A program made the position numbers and the translations under genes. DNA of 64,000 nucleotides from Sarcina sp034439435 (lineage in GTDB: Bacteria > Bacillota > Clostridia > Clostridiales > Clostridiaceae): contig NZ_JAPCKJ010000002.1 of NCBI RefSeq assembly GCF_034439435.1, positions 186,001 through 250,000 on the forward strand, written 5' to 3'. This document shows positions 43,893 through 51,973 of the stretch, piece by piece (within the stretch, counting starts at the first letter, position 1; the number at the start of each line of letters is the position of its first letter). Below the pieces are notes generated by a model, which worked only from the letters and a program-made list of their open reading frames with translations, was not told where the DNA came from and made no database searches.

Positions 43893-43945
43893 ATAACCTC
43901 TCTATACATAAAATCCTGTTAGACTTAATTATATAGAGAGGTTAT
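43893..43945 (-). terminator. Orphan terminator-like hairpin in a divergent gap
   Basis: A perfect 14-bp stem ATAACCTCTCTATA/TATAGAGAGGTTAT with a 25-nt loop; minus-strand tail TTATTTATTAATC. It lies between divergent genes, where no annotated transcript ends. Confidence 0.5.
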
Positions 43946-44092
43946 CTAGTAAACAATAGATTAGTATAATTTTTATTAACTTTCCCATTAATTTGAACTT
44001 TTATTCTAAAATTTTGGAAGCTTTTAATTTTTCTCTTTATATTTTAACTTTTTTATTATAAGATAATTAAATAAACATTAAGAGGTGATTCT

Positions 44093-44827
44093 GTGAAAAC
44101 CATGCAAAAGTTATTAAGTAAAACTAGACAAGCCATTAAAGAATATAATCTTATTGAAGATGGTGACAAAATAGCTGTAGGACTTTCTGGAGGCAAAGAT
44201 AGTCTAACTCTTTTACATATATTAAAAAACTATGAAAGATTCTCTCCCGAGAAATTTGAACTTATAGCAATAACTTTAAATCCAGGTGGAGTTGATAATA
44301 GTCCTTTACATGAACTTTGTAAGAATATAGATGTTCCATTTTATGAAATACAAACTAACATAAAAGAAATAGTCTTTGACATAAAGAAAGAAAAAAATCC
44401 TTGTTCTTTATGTGCTAATCTTAGAAGAGGTGCTTTAAATGATAATGCTCAAAAACTTGGTTGCAATAAAGTAGCTTTAGGCCATCATAAAGATGATGCT
44501 TTAGAAACTCTTATGCTTTCAATAAGCTATGAAGGAAGAATAAATTGCTTTTCTCCTAAGAGTTTTATGCATAAAAATAATCTAACACTTATAAGACCTA
44601 TGGTATTTATTGAGGAAAGTCAAATTAGGAAGGCAGCTTTAGAGTATAAATTTCCTATAATAAAAAATCCTTGTCCTGCTGATGGTAAGACTAAAAGGGA
44701 AGATATGAAAATTTTAATTAGGAATTTAGATAAGACAATGCCTGGTTTTAAGAAAAATCTTTTTAAATCTCTAACCAATACAGATCAAATGTTTGTATGG
44801 GATAAAGAAATTGTAAGAAAAATGTAA
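44093..44827 (+). CDS. TtcA-like tRNA thiolation PP-loop ATPase
   Basis: A 244-residue protein with the PP-loop VGLSGGKDSLTLL, the cysteine pair NPCSLCANLRRG and GHHKDDALETLMLS. These are TtcA/TtuA-type enzymes that adenylate and thiolate tRNA bases using an Fe-S cluster; TtcA makes 2-thiocytidine 32. A further Cys (NPCPAD) could complete the cluster. GTG start behind AGAGGTGATT. Confidence 0.9.
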   Translation: MKTMQKLLSKTRQAIKEYNLIEDGDKIAVGLSGGKDSLTLLHILKNYERFSPEKFELIAITLNPGGVDNSPLHELCKNIDVPFYEIQTNIKEIVFDIKKEKNPCSLCANLRRGALNDNAQKLGCNKVALGHHKDDALETLMLSISYEGRINCFSPKSFMHKNNLTLIRPMVFIEESQIRKAALEYKFPIIKNPCPADGKTKREDMKILIRNLDKTMPGFKKNLFKSLTNTDQMFVWDKEIVRKM

Positions 44828-44831
44828 AATA

Positions 44832-44862
44832 AAGTGTACAAGAAATCTTGTACACTTATTTC
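44832..44862. terminator. Bidirectional terminator, ttcA-like / histidine kinase
   Basis: Stem AAGTGTACAAG/CTTGTACACTT with a short loop and the tail ATTTCTTA. Confidence 0.85.
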
Positions 44863-46746
44863 TTAATGAATATATATATCTGATAATTCTATTTTATATA
44901 CCTCATCTCTTCTCTCTTCTTCATTTGATGTAAGAGCAATTTCATCTAAAGGTGAACTTTCTATCTTCCTCATAGGTATTTTTACTATAAATTCTGTTCC
45001 CTCTCCAAGTTCACTATGAACTTCTATTTCACCATCATGAATTTTAACTAATTCATTAACTATAAACAATCCAAGTCCACTACCTTCATTAACTTTAGTT
45101 AATCTATTATTGATTATTTTAAATCTATCAAAAATCAAATCTATTTTATCCTTTGGTATCCCTATTCCCGTATCTTTAATGCTTATATTTACATACTTTT
45201 CATCAAAGCTCATGTAAACATCTATATTCCCATTTTCTTTATTAAACTTTATAGAATTAGATAAAATATTTATTATTATTCGTTCTAAATGATTTAAATC
45301 AAAGGCAACTATTTTCTCTTCTTCCTCTGTATCAAATGTAATATTAATTTTATTAGTCTCTGCAAATTCACATATAGACATTGTTATATTTTCTACGCAA
45401 CTAACAATATTATGATTTTCTATATTGATATTAAAGAATCCTGCTTCTAGTTTAGTGCTATCTATTAAGTTATTTATTAATTTTAATAGTCTAAAAACAT
45501 TCTGCTCTCCTATTTTTATATAATTAAGGTAGTTAGCATTATCCCGTCTATTAGAATTTTTCAATTTTAATTCCAATAGCTGAAACACGCTAAATATTAA
45601 ATTTACTGGAGTCTTAAATTCATGAGATATATTAGCAAAAAACTCCTTTCTAAGCTTTTCCATTTCATTTTCTTCATATATACTATCTGTTATATCATTT
45701 ATAACTATAATTCTTCTTATAACCTTTCCCTCTTCATTTTTTATGGAATTTGCTCTAAACCAAACAGTTCTAATTTCATTATCCGCTCTAATTATTCTAG
45801 CTTTTTCAGAGAAAAAGTTTTCAAAATCAACATTGGTAAATTTATACCTATCTTCTGGATGAATTCTATCCAATTTAATTATCATACTTTCCTCTTTATA
45901 TAATTCTTTACAATTTAATCCATATAATTTTTCAAAAGCATCATTTACATAAACTGTCTTAGCCCCCTCTTTAACTATTACTACATCATCTAAATAGTTT
46001 AAAACTTCAAAAAACATGCTATCATTTTTTTGTAGCCTCTGCTCTATAGCTTTTTTATATGATATATCTCTAGTCAAGCCTATTATTCCTTTTATCTCAT
46101 TATTCTCATCAAAATATGGAGCTTTTATTGTCTCTTCTAAATAAAACTCTTTATCAGTAAATTCCCATTCTTCACCATACACTCTTTTTTCTTTAAATTT
46201 AATAACTTCCATATCTGTTTTGTAAAACATTTCTACTCTATAATCATCACTGGAAAAAATTTCTCTATCAGTTTTTCCTACTATATTCTTTTTTTCCATT
46301 CCAATTTTATTTTCAAAAGCCTTATTGCAATTTATATATTTTCCATCAATATCTTTAAAAAATACATAATCAGTTAGAGAATCTAAAAATAGATCTAGCA
46401 TATCTTTTTCTTTTTCTAATTTCTTCTCTAATTCATCATATTCTTTTAATACATCCTTCTTGAACCAAATAACTACGTAATCTTTGTCCATTATTCTTAC
46501 ATTTATAAATTCATTAGTATATTCATCTAAATCTGTGTCTTTTTCTACTTTTCGAAAATGTTTACCTTTAAATATATTTTTTAGCTTTAAGTTATTATTT
46601 AATATTTCACTTAATAGTTTTCCATTTAAAGTTTCTATACTAGACTTTATTATTAATAAATCACTAAAGTCTCTACTTCTTACTTTTCCATAAATGTAAT
46701 CCATGGGACATGATTCTAATATTATATCAAAATTAAAATCCTTCAT
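44863..46746 (-). CDS. Cytoplasmic PAS-domain sensor histidine kinase (orphan)
   Basis: A 627-residue kinase without membrane helices. Two PAS domains are clear: ~115-235 (DSLTDYVFFKDIDGKYINCN) and ~245-355 (EVLNYLDDVVIVKEGAKTVY). A HisKA helix carries the phospho-acceptor in FFANISHEFKTPVNLI, and the HATPase has NILSNSIKFN, DTGIGIPKDK and GSGLGLFIVNEL. No response regulator is adjacent. In clostridia such orphan kinases often act on Spo0A; that is inference here. AAAGGGGAG precedes the ATG. Confidence 0.92.
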   Translation of the reverse strand: MKDFNFDIILESCPMDYIYGKVRSRDFSDLLIIKSSIETLNGKLLSEILNNNLKLKNIFKGKHFRKVEKDTDLDEYTNEFINVRIMDKDYVVIWFKKDVLKEYDELEKKLEKEKDMLDLFLDSLTDYVFFKDIDGKYINCNKAFENKIGMEKKNIVGKTDREIFSSDDYRVEMFYKTDMEVIKFKEKRVYGEEWEFTDKEFYLEETIKAPYFDENNEIKGIIGLTRDISYKKAIEQRLQKNDSMFFEVLNYLDDVVIVKEGAKTVYVNDAFEKLYGLNCKELYKEESMIIKLDRIHPEDRYKFTNVDFENFFSEKARIIRADNEIRTVWFRANSIKNEEGKVIRRIIVINDITDSIYEENEMEKLRKEFFANISHEFKTPVNLIFSVFQLLELKLKNSNRRDNANYLNYIKIGEQNVFRLLKLINNLIDSTKLEAGFFNINIENHNIVSCVENITMSICEFAETNKINITFDTEEEEKIVAFDLNHLERIIINILSNSIKFNKENGNIDVYMSFDEKYVNISIKDTGIGIPKDKIDLIFDRFKIINNRLTKVNEGSGLGLFIVNELVKIHDGEIEVHSELGEGTEFIVKIPMRKIESSPLDEIALTSNEEERRDEVYKIELSDIYIH

Positions 46747-47107
46747 CTATAACTCCCCTTTAAGTTATGAAAATCACTTATTTACAAATTAAAACAGTTT
46801 TCCCTATATTTTATTATATTTTTTTTAACGCTTTAATACAATACATTAAATTTATTTTAATGATGATAACATATAGAAATTGCACGTTTAAAAATTTTTA
46901 TCCTAAAATTTTCTATAAGTCAAGTACAATATATCTCTTTTAAAGTTAATTAACTATAAATATATATTTATTTAATCATTAATTCACGTCCTTAATATTT
47001 TTTTCACATTTTACCATCAAATTACAAAATAGTATAATAAAAATAATATAATATAATACTAAAAACAAAGTTTAATACTATAAAAAAATATAGGAGGAGG
47101 AAAACAA
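46747..47107. other. Divergent intergenic gap, no recognisable element
   Basis: About 360 very AT-rich bases between the histidine kinase and the YfcC gene. Some AT-rich stretches resemble weak operator halves, but I see no riboswitch, clear promoter pair or coding frame. Confidence 0.4.
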
Positions 47108-48616
47108 ATGAGTAAAAAGAAAAAATTTACATTCCCGACAGCCTTTACAGTGCTATTCATCGTCTTAATTTTATCTGCCATTTTAACATACTTAATTCCA
47201 GCAGGATCATACTCAAAATTATCCTACAACGAAGCTGAAAATACCTTTGTTATTACTAATCCCCAGGGGAAAAGTTCTAAGGAAGCTGCAACTCAAAGCA
47301 CTTTAGATGGCCTTGGAATAAAAATAAGCTTAGATAAGTTTACTGATGGAAGTATAAACAAACCTATAGCTATACCTAATACCTATGAAAAGGTTACCCA
47401 AAGTCCTCAGGGTATTGTTCAAATAATAGAAGCACCTATTCAAGGAACTTACGATACAATAGATATAATTATGTTTGTTCTAATAATTGGTGGAGTAATA
47501 GGAGTATTAAATACTACAGGAGCATTTAATGCTGGAATTGCTAGTCTTTCTAAAATAACTAAAGGGAAGGAATATATACTTATAATATTATTATCAGTGC
47601 TTATTTCTCTTGGTGGTACTACTTTTGGATTGGCAGAAGAAACCATTGCTCTTTATCCTATACTACTCCCAATATTCCTGGCCTCTGGTTATGATGCTAT
47701 AGTATGTATAGCAACAATATATATGGGTTCTTCAATAGGAACAATGTTCTCAACAGTAAACCCATTTTCTTCTGTAATAGCCTCAACTGCAGCAGGGATA
47801 AGCTTTAAAGAAGGCCTTAGTTTTAGGATGATAGGGTTAATTTTAGCTACAATAATAACTATAGTTTATATACTTAGATATGCTCGTAAAATTAAAAATG
47901 ATCCTTCAAAATCACTTATATATGATCAAAAAGATGAAATAAATGCTGTATTTCTTCATGAATCAGCTAAAGATGTTCCAAAATTCACTTGGAGATTAAA
48001 ACTTATGCTCCTAATATTTGCTGCTTCCTTTATAATACTGGTTTATGGTGTTTCTGCTAAAGGATGGGGTTTTATAGAAATGACTGCTCTATTCCTTGTA
48101 GTTGGAATAATCTTAGGATTCATCTCAGGTCTTGGTGAGAAAAAATTCGTTTATAGCTTTATAGCTGGTGCCTCTGAACTTGTGGGAGTTGCATTAGTTA
48201 TTGGTGTTGCAAGATCTATTAACTTAATACTTGAAAATGGTAAAATATCTGATACTTTACTTTATATATTCTCAAATGGAGTTCAAGGTATGAATAGCAA
48301 CATCTTTATATTATTAATGCTTGTAATATTCATAATTTTAGGTTTCTTTATTCCATCATCTTCTGGTCTTGCAGTTTTATCAATTCCGATTATGGCACCA
48401 CTTGCAGATACAGTTGGATTACCAAGAGATGTTATAGTTAGTGCTTACCAATTTGGTCAAGGTTTGATATCCTTTATAACACCAACTGGTTTAATTTTAG
48501 CAACCCTTGCTATGGTTCATGTTACATATGATAAATGGTTGAAATTCATTATGCCTCTTATGGGTATTATAACTGCTTTTGCAGCTATACTTTTACTAAT
48601 ACAAGTACATCTATAA
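47108..48616 (+). CDS. YfcC-family membrane transporter
   Basis: A 502-residue polytopic protein (about 12 hydrophobic helices) of the YfcC/ArsB-NhaD-related family once labelled C4-dicarboxylate anaerobic carrier. Typical are FPTAFTVLFIVLILSAILTY at the start, LGGTTFGLAEETIALYP, GTMFSTVNPFSSVIAS and GFFIPSSSGLAVLS. Members may exchange arginine/ornithine or carry peptides or carboxylates; the substrate is not evident. A large non-membrane loop lies at residues ~35-110. AGGAGGAGG precedes the ATG. Confidence 0.9.
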   Translation: MSKKKKFTFPTAFTVLFIVLILSAILTYLIPAGSYSKLSYNEAENTFVITNPQGKSSKEAATQSTLDGLGIKISLDKFTDGSINKPIAIPNTYEKVTQSPQGIVQIIEAPIQGTYDTIDIIMFVLIIGGVIGVLNTTGAFNAGIASLSKITKGKEYILIILLSVLISLGGTTFGLAEETIALYPILLPIFLASGYDAIVCIATIYMGSSIGTMFSTVNPFSSVIASTAAGISFKEGLSFRMIGLILATIITIVYILRYARKIKNDPSKSLIYDQKDEINAVFLHESAKDVPKFTWRLKLMLLIFAASFIILVYGVSAKGWGFIEMTALFLVVGIILGFISGLGEKKFVYSFIAGASELVGVALVIGVARSINLILENGKISDTLLYIFSNGVQGMNSNIFILLMLVIFIILGFFIPSSSGLAVLSIPIMAPLADTVGLPRDVIVSAYQFGQGLISFITPTGLILATLAMVHVTYDKWLKFIMPLMGIITAFAAILLLIQVHL

Positions 48617-48623
48617 AGTTTTT

Positions 48624-48659
48624 AAATGCATGGTTTAAAATAAACCATGCATTTTTTAT
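48624..48659 (+). terminator. Terminator of the YfcC gene
   Basis: A 14-bp stem AAATGCATGGTTTA/TAAACCATGCATTT with an AAA loop and a T-rich tail. Confidence 0.9.
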
Positions 48660-48852
48660 TAGCTCATAAAGTTTCATATTCATCTATATTTTAATTAAAG
48701 TTGATTATTAAATATATCATAAGACCTTTCTAATAAATAACTAAAGCTTATTAAACAAGCTTTTATATTTAATCCCATAACTTAATTATAGGAATATTAT
48801 TTATGCTCCTTTGAAATAATAAATTTATATTGTTTACTAAGGAGGAATTTTT

Positions 48853-50271
48853 TTGGAATTAACATCAAATTTTGATAAAAATATAAATACTTTGTCTAAA
48901 GTCTTAAGAGTTGGAAAAACTTTTGATATGATTGAACGTTCCATAATTATAGGTGATAAAAAGGCAACTATGTATTACATTGATGGCTTTGTGAAAGATG
49001 ACATAATGGAACTAATAATGAGTGATTTTTTCTCATTAAGCAAAACTGAAATGAGTTTAATAAAATCACCTAAGGATTTTATTAAAAGACAAATCCCTTA
49101 TGTAGAGGTTGCTGAAGAAACTTCTATAAAAAATATAGTTTCTCAAGTTCTCAGTGGACAGACAGCTTTAATTTTAGAGGACTTCTCTAGTGCAATTATG
49201 ATTGACCTTAGAACTTACCCGATTAGAGGAGTACAAGAACCTGAAACAGAAAAGGTCCTAAGGGGATCTAGGGATGGTTTTGTAGAAACAATTGTCTTTA
49301 ATACAGCCTTAATAAGAAGAAGGATTAGAGATCCAAGGTTAACTTTTGAAATGATCTCAATAGGAAATGTTTCAAAAACAGATGTTGTAATCTCTTTTTT
49401 AGATGAAGTTGTGGATAAAAAAACTCTTAATATGATAAGAAAAAAATTTTCTAACTTAAATATTCAAGCATTGACCATGAGTGAGCAAAGCCTTGTAGAG
49501 TCCATTGCAAATGCATCATGGTATAATCCCTTTCCAAAAGTTAGGTATACAGAGAGACCTGATATTGCTGCTGCTCATATAATGGAAGGTAAAATAGTTG
49601 TTATAATAGATAACTCTCCTTCTGTTATAATATTGCCAACTACCATATTTGATTTCATACAGGATGTAGATGATTATTATCTTCCAGTAATAACAGGTAA
49701 CTTTGTTCGTTTTTTAAGAAATTTTATATTAATATCTACAATTTTTATTACACCACTTTATTTACTTTTAGTTCAAAATGCGGATAGATTACCAGATTAC
49801 TTAATATTTTTACTGCCTGATGAAGGATATAAAGTACCATTAATATTTCAGTTTTTACTTCTTGAGGTTGCTGTAGATGGATTAAAACTAGCATCATTAA
49901 ATACCCCTAATGCTCTAGGTATGTCCTTATCTGTTATAGGAGGATTAATTCTAGGCCAGTTTGCAGTAGATACTGGTTGGTTCTTACCTCAAACAATATT
50001 ATACATGGCCATAGTTACACTTGGTAGCTTTTCTCAACCTAGTTTGGAACTTAGCTATGCATTTAAATTTTTAAGAACCTTCCTGCTTATATTAACAAGC
50101 TTATTTAATATTATTGGATTTATTGCAGGATTAATACTTGGTATAGTCTTAATTGCAACCAATAAAACTCTAACTGGAGATTCTTATTTATATCCACTTA
50201 TTCCATTTGATTGGAAAGCACTTAAAGCACTTATATTTAGAGTAAGATTAATACCTAAGCAAAAAGATTAG
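48853..50271 (+). CDS. GerA-family spore germination protein (SpoVAF/GerAA type)
   Basis: A 472-residue protein with a soluble N-terminal half and about five membrane helices in the C-terminal half. The N-terminal GDKKATMYYIDGFVKDDIME and the RRRIRDPRLTFEM, ASWYNPFPKVRYTERPDIAA and PNALGMSLSVIGGLILGQFA segments match GerA A-subunits and SpoVAF. These sit in the spore inner membrane and help trigger germination. No B or C subunit gene is next to it, as for a monocistronic gerAA or spoVAF. TTG start behind AAGGAGG. Confidence 0.9.
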   Translation: MELTSNFDKNINTLSKVLRVGKTFDMIERSIIIGDKKATMYYIDGFVKDDIMELIMSDFFSLSKTEMSLIKSPKDFIKRQIPYVEVAEETSIKNIVSQVLSGQTALILEDFSSAIMIDLRTYPIRGVQEPETEKVLRGSRDGFVETIVFNTALIRRRIRDPRLTFEMISIGNVSKTDVVISFLDEVVDKKTLNMIRKKFSNLNIQALTMSEQSLVESIANASWYNPFPKVRYTERPDIAAAHIMEGKIVVIIDNSPSVIILPTTIFDFIQDVDDYYLPVITGNFVRFLRNFILISTIFITPLYLLLVQNADRLPDYLIFLLPDEGYKVPLIFQFLLLEVAVDGLKLASLNTPNALGMSLSVIGGLILGQFAVDTGWFLPQTILYMAIVTLGSFSQPSLELSYAFKFLRTFLLILTSLFNIIGFIAGLILGIVLIATNKTLTGDSYLYPLIPFDWKALKALIFRVRLIPKQKD

Positions 50272-50325
50272 TAAATGCTTCATTATACCATAATTAAAAA
50301 CTTATTATACTTTCATAACTTAACT

Positions 50326-50364
50326 AAAAAGGAACACTAGCTTGAGCTAGTGTTCCTTTTTGAT
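50326..50364 (+). terminator. Terminator of the germination gene
   Basis: A 15-bp stem AAAAAGGAACACTAG with its complement and a 6-nt loop, then a T-run. Confidence 0.9.
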
Positions 50365-50527
50365 TTTTATAAGAAATGTAAAAAAGAAAATTTTTAAACA
50401 TTAATATTATTTTCTTGTTAATATTTTATTTAATCGAATAACAATATTTTAATATTTAATAAAAAAGAAGGATTTTGTTAAATGTTGTAGTAATTATTAA
50501 CTTATAAAAAATTTCGGAGGATTTCAA

Positions 50528-51298
50528 ATGAAAAATACAAGAAAATTTTTAATTATATTGTTACTCTTAATCTTTTTAATCCCAGCTACCACTGTTCTTT
50601 GTCGTGCTGGTGGTGGCGGTGGAGGCGGAGGTGGTGGAGGCGGAGGTGGTGGTGGAGGTAGTTCTTCTTCAAGTAGTTCCTCAGGAGGAAATCATAACTC
50701 TCCATATGAAAATGAAATTAGTTTTCTAGGAATAACCATGTTTCTAGGAATACACTTCATTTTCTTTAAGAATGGTACAGTATCTAAATTCAAGCTTTAT
50801 TCTAGGAAAAGAGAGACTCTTTCTGCCTTAAAAGATTTTGAAATTGAAAATCCCGCTTGGAATTTCTACGAAATAGAAATCCAAATCGAAGATGCATTTC
50901 CTCTAATTCAAGAAGCTTGGATGAATAGGGATTATTCTTCTATAAAACATTTAATGACAGATAATTTTTATAAAACTCATACTACAAAAATGAATTGGAT
51001 GCTTTTAAGGAAAGAAAAAAATATATTAGATAGAATAAAACTAAATAAAGTAACTCCTATATTAGCCGTTGAAGACAATAAAAATAGGGACGATTTTATT
51101 TGGGTATTATTAAATGCTAAAATGGTTGACTATACTATTAATGAAGAAAACCTTAAGATAATTGACGGCGACCCTTTAAATGCCCATTCTTTTGAAGAAT
51201 TCTGGAGATTTGTAAGAAAAGATGATAAATGGTTAGCTGATAAAATACTTCAAGTAAATGATATAGACTCTTTAGACTACTTTGATAGCCTGAAATAA
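50528..51298 (+). CDS. TIM44-like domain protein with polyglycine-polyserine tract
   Basis: A 256-residue protein. Residues ~1-27 are a signal peptide. After Ala27 come 17 consecutive glycines and 8 serines, then a hydrophobic helix (about 66-82) and a TIM44/MRPL45-like domain (about 110-245: AFPLIQEAWMNRDYSSIKHL, later EEFWRFVRKDDKWLADKI). Bacterial proteins with this layout are membrane-attached and of unknown role. GGAGG precedes the ATG. The tract is encoded by GGN repeats, making the region G-rich in an AT-rich genome. Confidence 0.88.
   Translation: MKNTRKFLIILLLLIFLIPATTVLCRAGGGGGGGGGGGGGGGGGSSSSSSSSGGNHNSPYENEISFLGITMFLGIHFIFFKNGTVSKFKLYSRKRETLSALKDFEIENPAWNFYEIEIQIEDAFPLIQEAWMNRDYSSIKHLMTDNFYKTHTTKMNWMLLRKEKNILDRIKLNKVTPILAVEDNKNRDDFIWVLLNAKMVDYTINEENLKIIDGDPLNAHSFEEFWRFVRKDDKWLADKILQVNDIDSLDYFDSLK
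50609..50683 (+). repeat. GGN/Ser codon repeat (Gly17-Ser8)
   Basis: Seventeen glycine codons (GGT, GGC, GGA mixed) run from 50609 to 50659, followed by eight serine codons. The tract could change length in steps of three, and the G-rich strand has several GG runs that could form a quadruplex. Confidence 0.85.
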
Positions 51299-51339
51299 AT
51301 TAATGAAATAAATATGATTACTTAAAAAAGAAAAAAACT

Positions 51340-51372
51340 AAATGCATCAGTTAAATAACTGATGCATTTTAA
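51340..51372. terminator. Bidirectional terminator, TIM44-like / EVE-like genes
   Basis: A 14-bp stem AAATGCATCAGTTA with its complement and a 2-nt gap in the loop; the outer flanks are A/T-rich on both sides. Confidence 0.85.
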
Positions 51373-51384
51373 ATATTAAATCTT

Positions 51385-51852
51385 TTACTCTTTATCTTTT
51401 AATTCTGCTATAAACTCTTGAGCTTTTATTTTTAATGGACTATCATCCTTAAGCTTCTGTAAACCAATACTAAATCCTTCTTTATCTATTACTAGTCCAT
51501 CTGTAGGAATATACCACCTTACTCTTCTACAATGTTGCATTGGTAACTCATCTAATCCAACTTTATTGAATATAGGTTCAAATCTATAAGGGCTTGTTAC
51601 TTTACCAGCCGCTACAATAGTGAAACTTCCATCTCCTGAACTTACCTGTTTTAATATAAGTACATCTCCAACCTTAACTTCTTCAGCAAACCTTTGTATT
51701 AATACTCCTTCTTTGCCAAGAGATGCATACTCTTCTTTATTGTCAAAATAATCTCCCTTATCTCCAGGCCCAACAATCGCTACACCTAAATCAAAGAATA
51801 TATCTATCAAATTTGTGTTACCTATCTCTGCTGATATTTGCCAATAATTCAT
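51385..51852 (-). CDS. EVE/PUA-like domain protein of unknown function
   Basis: A 155-residue protein starting MNYWQISAEIGN with GVAIVGPGDKGDYF, VGDVLILKQVSSG and AAGKVTSP, then RVRWYIP. This order resembles the PUA-like EVE fold, which binds modified bases and is often fused to restriction or RNA-modification enzymes. Here it stands alone and no restriction gene is near. The assignment is by motif order only. GAAGGTAATAATT precedes the ATG. Confidence 0.55.
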   Translation of the reverse strand: MNYWQISAEIGNTNLIDIFFDLGVAIVGPGDKGDYFDNKEEYASLGKEGVLIQRFAEEVKVGDVLILKQVSSGDGSFTIVAAGKVTSPYRFEPIFNKVGLDELPMQHCRRVRWYIPTDGLVIDKEGFSIGLQKLKDDSPLKIKAQEFIAELKDKE

Positions 51853-51973
51853 AATTATTACCTTCTTTCATCTTTCTTAATATAAAACAAAGTTATCAAC
51901 AAAGTAAATATTACTTTATAATAATATATTATACTCCTTAAATTTATATTTGTTTAGCCCTTAAAAATTCAAT

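Noticed and set aside
46747..47107. ArgR operators upstream of the YfcC transporter gene
   Set aside because: Some TTAATNATTAATTCA-like stretches occur, but similar words are frequent in such AT-rich DNA and no paired boxes align with a promoter.
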